Shown here: positions 16,543-24,473 of the stretch, one piece after another
Layout: each line of letters starts with the position of its first letter
How positions within the stretch are numbered: the first letter of the stretch is position 1
Assembly (NCBI RefSeq): GCF_038449125.1
Contig: NZ_CP151800.1
Span: forward strand, 2,762,406-2,826,405
Source: Kosakonia sp. BYX6
Lineage (GTDB): Bacteria > Pseudomonadota > Gammaproteobacteria > Enterobacterales > Enterobacteriaceae
Length of the DNA stretch: 64,000 nucleotides
Direction of reading: 5' to 3'
Position numbers and translations under genes: made by a program
The notes under the pieces: model-generated
What the model saw: only the letters and a program-made list of their open reading frames with translations
What the model was told of the DNA's origin: nothing
The model's database searches: none

Positions 16543-18129
16543 ATGAAACTCAATCACCTCACCATCGGGCAACGGCTCGGTTTTCTGGCGGCCATTCTTT
16601 TACTGGCAACGCTGTTTATTGGCATTCGTGGGTTGTCGATTAATGCCAGTGCCTTAGCGCAAAACGAACATATTATGGCTACGGGAAAGGTGGTTGCGTA
16701 CAGTATTGATACTGCTCGCAACGCGCAGGTGCAGTTTAAAATTCAGGTACAAGAGTGGAAAAACACCCTGCTGCGCGGTAATGAAAATCAGGAAACTTTC
16801 GACAAATACAAAAATGCGTTTGTTGATCAGAGCCAAAAAACCCAGGCGCTGTTAAAAACCTTGAGCGAACTGCTGCCGCAGATTGGCCTGGCGAATACCG
16901 AAGCGATTAAAACCCTCAACCTGCACGCCGGGCTGGAAGCGAACTATCTGCACGCGTTGCAGCAATACAGCATTACGGATGCCACCAGCGCACAACGTGT
17001 TGATCACCTGGTGACCGGTATCGATCGCGAACCAACGCGCATGATCGACGAAATGGTTGCCAGCACCCTGAAACGGGCGGATTTAATTCGTATGCAGACC
17101 GAAACGCGCAATAACGAGTTGTATCAGCAAACTCGTTTGATGCTGATGCTGGTAATGGCGCTGACGTTAATTGCCAGCCTACTGATCACCTGGTGGTTAG
17201 TGCGCAGCATCACCCAGCCGCTGGCGCAGGCGGTGTCGATTGCCCGCAATGTCGCCTCGGGCGATTTGCGATCTTCCTTTGCCATTTCAGGTCGCGATGA
17301 AACAGCTGAACTGATGCGCGCATTGCAGGAGATGAACGGCAACCTGGCCCACATTGTGACCGGTGTGCGTTCCAGTACGGAAAACATCGCCGGTGCGTCG
17401 CAGCAGATTGCCAGCGGCAGCAGCGAACTCTCTTCACGTAATGAAGCGCAGGCCAGCGCCATTGAAGAAACCGCCGCATCGATGGAAGAACTGACGTCGG
17501 TTGTGAAAAACAACGCCGAAAACTCGCGTATCGCCAGCGATATCACCCGTGAAGCAATGCGCGTGGCAAACCAGGGCGGCGAAGTGGTGGAACGCGTCGT
17601 TACCACCATGAGTGAAATTAATCAGCTCTCGACCGAGATCAGCAGCATTATTGACGTCATCGACAGTATCGCTTTCCAGACCAATATCCTTGCGCTGAAC
17701 GCCGCGGTAGAAGCGGCACGCGCCGGCACCGAAGGCCGTGGTTTTGCGGTGGTTGCCTCAGAAGTTCGCGCGCTCGCACAGCGTTCCGCGAAAGCTGCGA
17801 AAGAGATCAGCGATTTGATCCAACGTTCGGTCACGCGCATTGATGAGGGCGACAAATTGGTGAAAAACGCCGGGAACGCGATGGACGAAATCGTACAAAG
17901 CGTGGAGCGTGTTAGCCAACTTGTGGAAACTATCTCGCAAGCCAGCACAGAGCAAAGTGTCGGGATTGAGCAAGTGCATGTCGCGATCACGCATATGGAT
18001 GAAACCACGCAGCAAAACGCCATGCTGTCGCAAGAATCTTCTACTGCCGCGCAGGCGATGCAGCAGCAAGCAGAGCAGTTGTTGGAGATGGTGCGTATTT
18101 TCAAATTACAACAGCAGAGCCCGGCGTGA
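16543..18129 (+). CDS. Methyl-accepting chemotaxis protein
   Basis: A 528-residue chemoreceptor. TM1 is at about 12-30 and TM2 at about 190-212, enclosing a periplasmic four-helix-bundle-type sensor. A HAMP domain starts with [22 protein letters not shown]. The signalling hairpin contains [21 protein letters not shown], a methylation region, and the conserved tip [23 protein letters not shown]. The C terminus lacks the NWETF-type CheR/CheB docking pentapeptide, so adaptation may need help from other receptors. The start is ATG 16543, giving the typical short cytoplasmic N-terminus; an upstream TTG at 16489 is less likely. Confidence 0.93.
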   Translation: MKLNHLTIGQRLGFLAAILLLATLFIGIRGLSINASALAQNEHIMATGKVVAYSIDTARNAQVQFKIQVQEWKNTLLRGNENQETFDKYKNAFVDQSQKTQALLKTLSELLPQIGLANTEAIKTLNLHAGLEANYLHALQQYSITDATSAQRVDHLVTGIDREPTRMIDEMVASTLKRADLIRMQTETRNNELYQQTRLMLMLVMALTLIASLLITWWLVRSITQPLAQAVSIARNVASGDLRSSFAISGRDETAELMRALQEMNGNLAHIVTGVRSSTENIAGASQQIASGSSELSSRNEAQASAIEETAASMEELTSVVKNNAENSRIASDITREAMRVANQGGEVVERVVTTMSEINQLSTEISSIIDVIDSIAFQTNILALNAAVEAARAGTEGRGFAVVASEVRALAQRSAKAAKEISDLIQRSVTRIDEGDKLVKNAGNAMDEIVQSVERVSQLVETISQASTEQSVGIEQVHVAITHMDETTQQNAMLSQESSTAAQAMQQQAEQLLEMVRIFKLQQQSPA

Positions 18130-18469
18130 CGGGATGCTGACTCGGTTCAATTATGAGCAATGATGATTAATATGCTGATCATCAATTTTATCAATCCGTC
18201 CGCCGAAAAATTTGCGTTTGCGCGCAACGGGGCCGCAGGTTATAAAGTGCGCATGTGACGGATATACGATTTAACATGTTCCAAATTCTTCGCTGGCAGT
18301 TTTGATGTCGAAACTGCCATCTTTTATTTCCTCTTCGCTACGGCTCTGTTTTTTCTTCCTTTTCTTCGCTTCTCAGGCGACACCCAATTCAACTCCTCCA
18401 AATTTTTACCCTCCTCCGGCTTTCGCTGTACAGTAGAGAAACTTTTGCTATCCAAATTAAGGGAAAAAA
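18130..18469. other. Intergenic region with one hairpin
   Basis: These 340 bp hold no supported gene. A hairpin at 18295-18318 (GGCAGTTT / AAACTGCC, eight-base loop) is followed by ATCTTTTATTT and may act as a weak terminator. The stretch 18319-18420 is strongly pyrimidine-rich on the plus strand. A 64-codon reverse frame here (18324-18518) is rejected because it runs into the acetyltransferase gene. Confidence 0.5.
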
Positions 18470-18940
18470 ATGGTTTCGCTACGCCCAATGTCCGCAGACG
18501 AATTCGTCGGTTTTGCAACTTACTTTATTGAAGATTATACCCGCGACATTGCCGCAAATTATCGTTTGTCCGATGACGAGGCGCTGGCCCAGGCCAAACG
18601 TGAACTTGAATCAAGCCTGCCAGCAGCAGAAAAGACGCCAGGCCAGACATTAACAGCCATTATTTTTGCCGAAAATGGGACTGAACAGCACATTGGATAT
18701 CTGTGGTACAAGGCGAACATTATTGATAAATCCGCCTATATCTATGATTTTTATCTGTTTTATAAATTTCGCAAGCAAGGGTTGGGTAGCCAGGCAATGC
18801 ACTGCCTGGAAGCGGATCTGGCCGCCTCGGGGATTAAACAAATCAAATTGCGCGTGGCAGCGGAAAATGCCCATGCCAAAAAAGTGTATGAAGCGAATGG
18901 TTACCAGGTCACCGGCTTTAACATGAATAAATTGCTGTAA
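18470..18940 (+). CDS. GNAT-family N-acetyltransferase
   Basis: A 156-residue protein of the GNAT fold. The acetyl-CoA pyrophosphate loop is FRKQGLGSQAMHCLE, preceded by the strand AYIYDFYLFYKF. The C-terminal ENAHAKKVYEANGYQVTGFNM is the usual end of the domain, with N-x-x-A and the Y-x-x-x-G-Y turn. The substrate is unknown. AAGGGA precedes the ATG. It has no operon partner: the next gene is 110 bp away and unrelated. Confidence 0.87.
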   Translation: MVSLRPMSADEFVGFATYFIEDYTRDIAANYRLSDDEALAQAKRELESSLPAAEKTPGQTLTAIIFAENGTEQHIGYLWYKANIIDKSAYIYDFYLFYKFRKQGLGSQAMHCLEADLAASGIKQIKLRVAAENAHAKKVYEANGYQVTGFNMNKLL

Positions 18941-19049
18941 ATCATCTTTGTTCAAACCTGGGTATGAAGCTGCGCAAATTTGGCGCTAGCGCGCATTTTC
19001 TCGCCGCTGGCGGGCATAGTGTAAACACATCTTCCAGGAGGACAAATCC

Positions 19050-19364
19050 ATGAAAAAGTTACTGATATGTTGTCTTTTCGGCAATACCGCCAATTCATTG
19101 GCGAAAAAGATGCAAAAAGCGGCAAATGAACAGGGTTATCCGATCTTAGTCAGTGGCGTCGGCCTGGAGAATTTCGCCAGCGTTGCGCCGGCGTTTAACT
19201 GCTATTTGGTCGCACCGCATATTCAATACAAGCTCGACGAACTGAAAGCCGCCGTTGGCGAAACGGCACCCATCGCCATTATCGAAAGCTATCCTTTTGC
19301 ATCAATGGATGGTGAGAAGGTATTGAAGTTTGTGATGGAAAGAATGCCGGAATTCACGGAGTAG
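19050..19364 (+). CDS. Orphan PTS IIB component (lactose/chitobiose type)
   Basis: A 104-residue protein resembling free-standing PTS IIB subunits of the cellobiose/diacetylchitobiose family. It starts with a beta-strand followed by a Cys (MKKLLICCLFGNTANSLAKKM), and continues with VSGVGLENF, then YLVAPHIQYKLDELKAA. The phospho-accepting Cys would be C8 at the end of the first strand. No IIA or IIC gene of the same type lies nearby, so it may work with a distant system or act in regulation. The ribosome binding site AGGAGG is strong. Confidence 0.75.
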   Translation: MKKLLICCLFGNTANSLAKKMQKAANEQGYPILVSGVGLENFASVAPAFNCYLVAPHIQYKLDELKAAVGETAPIAIIESYPFASMDGEKVLKFVMERMPEFTE

Positions 19365-19372
19365 CGATGAGA

Positions 19373-19398
19373 AAAACCACGCCTGCGGGCGTGGTTTT
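19373..19398. terminator. Bidirectional terminator between the PTS IIB gene and leuE
   Basis: An 11-bp perfect stem AAAACCACGCC / GGCGTGGTTTT with loop TGCG has T/A runs on both sides. It serves the convergent genes ending at 19364 and 19408. Confidence 0.88.
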
Positions 19399-19407
19399 AT
19401 CCATTAT

Positions 19408-20046
19408 TCAGGATTGCAGCGTAGCCAGACGCGCGGCAAAACCGACGAAAATCAAACCGATCAGCGAGTTGCCCAGTTTGGTTAATTTCTTCTTCGTTCT
19501 CACCCATTGCGTCACGTAAGAACCTGAAACGATCAGGAAGCTAAAATAACAAAAGCTGATCAGCTCAAGCGTGCTGGCGAGAATAAAGAACGACATACCC
19601 GGTTTTGCATAATGGATGTCGATAAATTGCACAAAGAATGAGACGTAAAACAGAATCGCTTTCGGGTTGGTCAGGCTGAGCACCAGCGCGCGCTTAAAGA
19701 TATCGCCCTTGTGCACATCATGCTCGCCCTCTTCCCTCGCGCCCTGCACCAACGTGCTGTACAACATTTTGAAACCAAGCCAGAGCAGATAAAACGCGCC
19801 AAGATAGCGAACAATATTGAATAACACCGGCGTTGTTTTAATTAGGGTCGCGACACCCGCATAGGCCAGAAACATCAATACCGCATCACCGATAAAGACC
19901 GCGCTTGCGGCGACATAGCCATTTCTTAAGCCACCCGCGACGCTGGTTTTGAGGACAAAAAAGGTATTCGGACCTGGTACTAAAATGATGAAAATCGCCC
20001 CGATAAAATAGGACCAGTAACTGAGAACTCCGTACTCGGCAAACAC
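19408..20046 (-). CDS. leuE: Leucine exporter LeuE (LysE/RhtB family)
   Basis: A 212-residue six-helix exporter. The family motif [17 protein letters not shown] lies at the N terminus, and [21 protein letters not shown] in the middle. It matches E. coli LeuE (YeaS) in length and through its C terminus ([11 protein letters not shown]). It exports leucine and some other amino acids from the cytoplasm. The start is GTG 20046 (protein starts [10 protein letters not shown] after Met), with AGGAG upstream. The frame stays open to 20268, but that extension has no homology. Confidence 0.92.
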   Translation of the reverse strand: MFAEYGVLSYWSYFIGAIFIILVPGPNTFFVLKTSVAGGLRNGYVAASAVFIGDAVLMFLAYAGVATLIKTTPVLFNIVRYLGAFYLLWLGFKMLYSTLVQGAREEGEHDVHKGDIFKRALVLSLTNPKAILFYVSFFVQFIDIHYAKPGMSFFILASTLELISFCYFSFLIVSGSYVTQWVRTKKKLTKLGNSLIGLIFVGFAARLATLQS

Positions 20047-20363
20047 ATCCACTCCTGTAGAGACCACGCTTACAACATGTGGCCGGTACAGTAGCATAGG
20101 TGCGGGTGTGGCGCACGGGCTTGAACCAGGGCGTGGTTTTGACCGATCCCCCAAGTGGCCGCAGAAGCTCGATAAAACCTTCAAGCGATATCTTTTTGGG
20201 ATAATGATGAACGTTGACGACTGAAACTGATGCGCGGGGACATAATTCGAAGGAAGTAACACAGACAAGCGTCCCCACCGGTTAGCGGTAAAAGCTGCAA
20301 TATCCGGCGGGGAATTTTATGTTGTTAGTGTAACGCTCCAGATCAAGGAATTGATTTGAAGCT
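20047..20363. other. Unexplained intergenic region upstream of leuE
   Basis: These 317 bp between leuE and the DUF1428 gene have open frames on the reverse strand but none with a credible start and family. The section 20100-20280 looks different from a normal promoter region (GC-rich, with CGCACGGGCTTGAACC) and may be a gene remnant. The leuE promoter should lie within it. Confidence 0.4.
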
Positions 20364-20717
20364 TTACTCGTCCAGGATCGTCACAAAACCGCCGTAGAGC
20401 ATACGTTTGCCATCGAATGACTTCTCGCCACCCAATCCACGTATGCGTGGGTCGGTCATCAATTTATGGTTTGCGCTATCGCGAACCGCTTTGGACGGAT
20501 ATTCAATCCATCTAAAAACCACTTCTTCGTGTTCTTCTGCTTTGACTGCTGCGCGAAAATCAGTGACATTCCCGTCAGGCAAATCTTCAGCCCAGCACTC
20601 GACAATCCGTATGGCACCGAACTCTTTAAAAAACGGTATGAATTCAGCCGCGCGTGCGCGATATGCCTCTTTCTTATCTGCTGGCACAGCAATCACAAAA
20701 CCATCAACATACTTCAT
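20364..20717 (-). CDS. ybaA: DUF1428 family protein YbaA
   Basis: A 117-residue cytoplasmic protein starting MKYVDGFVIAVPADKKEAYR. It contains FGAIRIVECWAEDLPDG and the C-terminal FDGKRMLYGGF. It matches E. coli YbaA closely in length and motifs, although in E. coli the gene is elsewhere. It belongs to the dimeric alpha/beta-barrel fold; no activity is assigned. GGAGG precedes ATG 20717; the longer frame to 20762 has no better start. Confidence 0.9.
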   Translation of the reverse strand: MKYVDGFVIAVPADKKEAYRARAAEFIPFFKEFGAIRIVECWAEDLPDGNVTDFRAAVKAEEHEEVVFRWIEYPSKAVRDSANHKLMTDPRIRGLGGEKSFDGKRMLYGGFVTILDE

Positions 20718-20891
20718 GAGTGACCTCCGAAGTGATTGTGCAAGGGGAAAATCCCCTCGCACCAGGCTCGTTCAGATTAGGCCTGGCGCTGACATGAGAG
20801 TCAATAGCGACCTCATAACTCAGAATTCTTCCATGCTGGATAATGCCCCCACATGATGAGAGGTAAGCCGCTAATAGTATCCCCCCTTGAA

Positions 20892-20911
20892 TACTGATTT
20901 TTTATCCAGTA
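20892..20911. promoter_or_regulatory. LexA (SOS) box
   Basis: TACTGATTTTTTATCCAGTA is a full match to the TACTG-N10-CAGTA LexA consensus. It lies 40 bp before the DinI-family start codon, so that gene is expected to be repressed by LexA and induced by DNA damage. Confidence 0.9.
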
Positions 20912-20951
20912 TAAATGCTGCACTAAAAATCAGAGTGATCAGGAGTACTTT

Positions 20952-21191
20952 GTGTTTGTTGAACTGGTTTATGACAAGCGTAACGTTGAAGGTTTACCGG
21001 GCGCGAAAGAGATAATCCTTTGCGAGTTGACGAAGCGCGTGCACCGTATCTTTCCTGACGCCGATGTGCGCGTAAAACCGATGCAGGCTAATGGCCTGAA
21101 CAGCGACGCCAGCAAAAGCGATCGTGAAAAGCTCAACCGCATGCTGGAAGAGATGTTTGAAGAATCTGATATGTGGATGGTTCAGGATTAA
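20952..21191 (+). CDS. msgA: DinI-family protein (MsgA-like)
   Basis: A 79-residue DinI-like protein beginning (M)FVELVYDKRNVEGLPGA. The conserved acidic C-terminal helix reads NRMLEEMFEESDMW. It resembles Salmonella MsgA more than E. coli DinI. DinI proteins bind the RecA filament and modulate LexA cleavage; MsgA has been linked to survival in macrophages. The start is GTG 20952 with AGGAG six bases upstream. A perfect LexA box precedes it. Its 3' end overlaps the convergent gene by 4 bp. Confidence 0.88.
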   Translation: MFVELVYDKRNVEGLPGAKEIILCELTKRVHRIFPDADVRVKPMQANGLNSDASKSDREKLNRMLEEMFEESDMWMVQD

Positions 21192-21910
21192 GTGTCGCGA
21201 CGAGGCGCAACAGAAGCATCAAGGTGCTGCATCGATAATGGATAACATTTCGTCCAGTTATAATTGATTCTCGCCAGCGTCAGTTGCCCAGACACATCAC
21301 CGAAGAACAGCGACTGGCGATCGCGGAAAAATTCACGTAGCACCTCTGGCAAAAACGCAGCCCGGTAACGTAACAACGTGCTGTGCCAGAATGGCGCAGG
21401 CAACGGCGTTTGTGCGTGGCGAGCGAGCAGTTCTTCTTTCCAGGGGGAATTCAAAATCTGTTCGCAAAAAGCATGACGCATTGCGACCGCCGGTTCGTCC
21501 GGGATCCCAGCCAGCAAAAGCTGGCTCGGCAATGCCACCAGCCGCAGATGGTGAATGCTGAGCGTCTTTCCCTCATAATCCGCCCAAATGTTTGCCAGTT
21601 GGCGAGACTTTTCCGGCAGTCGGCCACGCTGTTGATACAGCGGCAACGTCAGGGGCAAAAACGTAAAATGAAACCCTGCCTTCGGCAGAACATCCGCCAG
21701 CGGATCATGCCTGGCGAGTTCGTTTAATTCATCAAGCAGATGGTTAACCGGATGCGGCATCAATGGCCGTATACCCGCCGCCAGCGCCAGCTTTTGCGGA
21801 TCATAATAATCCTCTTCCCGTTGCTTTCCACTGCCGCTATTTTCCAGCCATATAGCGTGTGTCTTTTCGTTCGTCGTCGCGTAAAGGCTTTCTAAGTTGA
21901 CGGATTTCAT
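21188..21910 (-). CDS. Hypothetical protein with two H-x-T motifs (possible 2H phosphoesterase fold)
   Basis: I do not recognise a named family. The 240-residue protein has two H-x-T motifs: H81-F-T83 in GFHFTFLPLTLPLY and H176-S-T178 in FWHSTLLRYR. Each follows a hydrophobic strand, about 95 residues apart. This is the pattern of the 2H superfamily (LigT, cyclic phosphodiesterases), where the two histidines hydrolyse 2',3'-cyclic or 2'-5' nucleotide bonds. No signal peptide is seen. The assignment rests on the motifs alone. Confidence 0.6.
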   Translation of the reverse strand: MKSVNLESLYATTNEKTHAIWLENSGSGKQREEDYYDPQKLALAAGIRPLMPHPVNHLLDELNELARHDPLADVLPKAGFHFTFLPLTLPLYQQRGRLPEKSRQLANIWADYEGKTLSIHHLRLVALPSQLLLAGIPDEPAVAMRHAFCEQILNSPWKEELLARHAQTPLPAPFWHSTLLRYRAAFLPEVLREFFRDRQSLFFGDVSGQLTLARINYNWTKCYPLSMQHLDASVAPRRDT

Positions 21911-22081
21911 TTAACGCTCGCTCAGTTCGATAAAAAATGAGTGTAATACAACAAGGTTACGCAGCAAAAGCGAAATAGCCATATCGGATAAATCGCCGCT
22001 TACGCTTATTACCCCCCACTCTCTTTGCATCTCGTGCTTTTATAAATCCTCTGACCGTTTATCAAGACAAATAACATTTCT

Positions 22082-22116
22082 CGTTTAGGAAATATTTAAC
22101 TGCCAATATTCATAGT
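22082..22116 (+). promoter_or_regulatory. PhoP box and -10 element for the yrbL-like gene
   Basis: CGTTTA (22082-22087), five bases, TATTTA (22093-22098) is a direct repeat of TGTTTA with one mismatch per half. The hexamer CATAGT (22111-22116) follows after exactly 12 bases, the spacing known for PhoP-activated promoters. It would place transcription start about 17 nt before the GTG. E. coli yrbL is a PhoP-regulated gene. Confidence 0.7.
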
Positions 22117-22137
22117 GTCCAACAAGGAGGTTTCATT

Positions 22138-22722
22138 GTGTTAATACTTAAAGACAATATAGGCAGCGGCAGGCATAGACGGTGTTACCAGCACCCATCC
22201 GATAATCGCAAATGCATCAAGACCCTCTATAACCCTGATGATGGTGGGCTTAAAGAAGTGCAGAGGGAAACCGCCTATTACCTGAAAAAAACAGAGTCGA
22301 TTCAGGCATGCCGGGCTATTCCGAATTATTACGGGACGGTTCAAACGAATTTGGGTCCGGGTTATGTTTTCGATCTGGTGACGGATTATGATGGAACAAT
22401 ATCAAAAAGCCTGGATTTTTATATTCGGCATAAACGTATTCCATTATCGGTAATAGAAGCGAAACTTGCCGAGCTTCACAATATGCTCATTGAGCACGGC
22501 ATCTCTACCATGACGTTGAAAGAATATAATGTCCTTGTGCGTAAAACGGCACCGAGGGAATGTTCATTAGTTGTCATTGATAATATTGGCGAGGCCGAGT
22601 TTGTTCCGCTGACTTCTTATTTCAGGTTCCTGCATCGCCGGAAAATAAACAGATCAATTCAGCGATTCAAACAACGCCTCGGTAAAATTATCCGTACCGT
22701 TGACGCATCAGAAGCTCGCTAG
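22138..22722 (+). CDS. YrbL family protein (PhoP-regulated, kinase-like fold)
   Basis: A 194-residue member of the YrbL family. Shared features with E. coli YrbL are the N-terminal GSGRHRRCYQHPSDNRKCIKT, RETAYYLKK, IPNYYGTVQTNLGPGYVFD, ISTMTLKEYNVLV and VVIDNIGE. The family looks like a reduced protein-kinase fold: a Lys in the N lobe and an N-x-L plus D-N-I-G, recalling HxD-N and DFG. Activity is unproven. The gene is isolated, starts at GTG 22138 with AAGGAGG, and has a PhoP-type promoter. It is divergent from E. coli YrbL, so it may be a paralogue; no symbol is given. Confidence 0.85.
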   Translation: MLILKDNIGSGRHRRCYQHPSDNRKCIKTLYNPDDGGLKEVQRETAYYLKKTESIQACRAIPNYYGTVQTNLGPGYVFDLVTDYDGTISKSLDFYIRHKRIPLSVIEAKLAELHNMLIEHGISTMTLKEYNVLVRKTAPRECSLVVIDNIGEAEFVPLTSYFRFLHRRKINRSIQRFKQRLGKIIRTVDASEAR

Positions 22723-22745
22723 CAAGAACTGATCTTCGCTGGACA

Positions 22746-22770
22746 AAGCCGGCTCATTAGCCGGCTTGTT
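22746..22770 (+). terminator. Terminator after the yrbL-like gene
   Basis: A nine-bp stem AAGCCGGCT / AGCCGGCTT with loop CATT, 24 bp after the stop. The following GTTGCTTGCG is only moderately T-rich. Confidence 0.6.
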
Positions 22771-22888
22771 GCTTGCGTAAAATGTGATCACCCCGTCACA
22801 AGCAGCGCCTTTAAGCCACTAAACGCAAAGAAGGCATGGGGAGCATCGGGTATGTTAGCGCGCTAATTATATTCATTGTGGCAATACT

Positions 22889-23548
22889 ATGAAATTTGAT
22901 AAACGCCTGACTCCAGCGACCATTGTTCTGGCGGTGTTCTCCGTCCTGATCCCTTTTTTTGCTGATTTCTCTTTTCCACTCGACCACGGCGTTTCCGTTC
23001 TCTGCATCGAAAATGCGCAGGCGTTATGGTTGTTTTTCGGTTTTATCTTCACCTTACGCTTTGCCTATAAAGAGCAATTAAGCGCGGGGCCGAAGTCTTT
23101 TTGGCTGTGGGCAGCGTTGTGGTGGCTCGTTTTACTGGGCCGCAGCACGAGCTGGGGACGGGTCTACTTTCCAGAAGAGCCGCACCTTCTCTTCCGCTTG
23201 ATATCCGTATTGCTAATTGGCGCGCTGGTGCTCTCCGTTTTCTTCTCTTCATCGTTACGAAAAGAAATTATCAGCCGACTGCGTAACGAAACGCTGCTTA
23301 TCTGGACTTTCGCTTTGGTGGTTTTGACTTTTCTGATTTCAGACAGTGTGGAACACCACCGGATGATTGCACACTTTTTCCTGCACAAGCCGGCCTACCA
23401 GGATCTCATTGAGGAGTTGTATGAAATCCCCTTTATGGTCGGCCTGTTCTGCGTGACGTATGATTTGATGCAACGACAGAAAGCCGCCGCCGCGGCTAAA
23501 ACGCAAGCAGTTGAAACTCCTCAAAAACAAGTTCCATCTCATCACTGA
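22889..23548 (+). CDS. Predicted inner membrane protein, function unknown
   Basis: A 219-residue protein with about five or six hydrophobic helices: near residues 10-26, 45-60, 70-84, 103-118, 136-150 and 175-195. Conserved-looking polar motifs are LGRSTSWGRVYFP in the loop after the third helix and DSVEHHRMIAHFF after the fifth, which could bind metal through H155-H156 and H160. The C-terminal tail is rich in Ala, Lys and Gln. I do not recognise the family. Its last 53 bp overlap the convergent ASCH-domain gene. Confidence 0.7.
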   Translation: MKFDKRLTPATIVLAVFSVLIPFFADFSFPLDHGVSVLCIENAQALWLFFGFIFTLRFAYKEQLSAGPKSFWLWAALWWLVLLGRSTSWGRVYFPEEPHLLFRLISVLLIGALVLSVFFSSSLRKEIISRLRNETLLIWTFALVVLTFLISDSVEHHRMIAHFFLHKPAYQDLIEELYEIPFMVGLFCVTYDLMQRQKAAAAAKTQAVETPQKQVPSHH

Positions 23549-23906
23549 AACTTCCGCCGCGGGTGAAGAAAGCCTGATGCTCTTTACGCCACCAGCTCAG
23601 GCTTTTATCCCCTTCCCCTTCAAGCGCGGCCATGCTCTCAGTGACTTCATTAAAACGGATAATTTTTAGGGACGTTGTTCGAATAACGCAAGCGGGTGCG
23701 CCATTGCCGTTCAGCACAATATGAAAATCGCCAACCGTCACTTTATCTTCCAACTGAAGATGAGATTCAAGCGTGCTGCACGTCGCGGTTTTCTGCCCGG
23801 CAATCACCAATTGCGATAAATCATTGGCCATTTCTGCGCTATCGCCAAACGCCCAAATATGCGCGCCGGGATAGCGAGTTTTTAACTCTTCGAGGCTTGA
23901 GATCAT
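23496..23906 (-). CDS. ASCH domain-containing protein
   Basis: A 136-residue protein of the ASCH (ASC-1 homology) beta-barrel group. Features are W-x-F-G near the start (IWAFGDSAEMANDLSQLV), GQKTATCSTLESH, GDFHIVLNGNGAPACVIRTTSL, and a late GEGDKSLSWWRKEHQAFF. Such domains are thought to bind RNA or to act on modified nucleosides (YqfB is an amidohydrolase). The exact role here is unknown. It stands alone, convergent with and overlapping the membrane protein gene. Confidence 0.85.
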   Translation of the reverse strand: MISSLEELKTRYPGAHIWAFGDSAEMANDLSQLVIAGQKTATCSTLESHLQLEDKVTVGDFHIVLNGNGAPACVIRTTSLKIIRFNEVTESMAALEGEGDKSLSWWRKEHQAFFTRGGSFSDEMELVFEEFQLLAF

Positions 23907-24036
23907 TTCTTTTTAACTCAATTAATTAACAGAACAGCAACATTAGCACAGACGCTCTGCCAATGCCTGCAAAGGCCGGTGGGGGCAGTAAAAAGCCACC
24001 GGCAAAGCCAGTGGCCTGATAAAACAATCGTATTCA

Positions 24037-24231
24037 TTACTGCTGGCTATTGTTGTCGCTTCTGAGTTGCCTGATAACCTCATCAGCATAGGCAATCGCC
24101 GTGCTAACACTATCTTTTACTGAGAATTTATTCTCGCCATCACTGGCTAACAACCCTTGTAACGCCTGCCCTGCAAGCCATTCCCGGTAGGTAATCCCGC
24201 CGGAGAACTCAATTTTCATTTCGTGTTCCAT
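24037..24231 (-). CDS. Small conserved hypothetical protein (64 aa)
   Basis: A 64-residue protein beginning MEHEMKIEFSGGITYREWLAGQALQGLLA and ending in a helix IAYADEVIRQLRSDN. It is similar in style to short proteins found in enterobacterial prophages (Y-R-E-W-L-A-G-Q-A-L), but no other phage gene is present. GAGGAAT lies seven bases before the ATG. Function unknown. Confidence 0.6.
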   Translation of the reverse strand: MEHEMKIEFSGGITYREWLAGQALQGLLASDGENKFSVKDSVSTAIAYADEVIRQLRSDNNSQQ

Positions 24232-24473
24232 GATGAATTCCTCAGTGAAGTTGCAAATTTGAGATTACGCTCGTAATCCATTAGCAGAAAGCATTATTGC
24301 AGTCGCACAGATAAGCCCTTGTGGGTGGCGGTAAATGCCAAGAAAGTGCCGAGAAAATAATTTATGGTAAGCCTTCTCTGTTTTAGCAACCGAGCCGATT
24401 GCCGTTAACGCTGACACACCGAGCAGAGGCAAGTTGGTTCAGACAGTGTGACTTAGCAAATAAGGTATACATC

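Noticed and set aside
18324-18518. A 64-codon reverse frame rich in Lys and Arg
   Set aside because: It begins inside the acetyltransferase gene, has no good ribosome binding site and translates a pyrimidine-rich tract.
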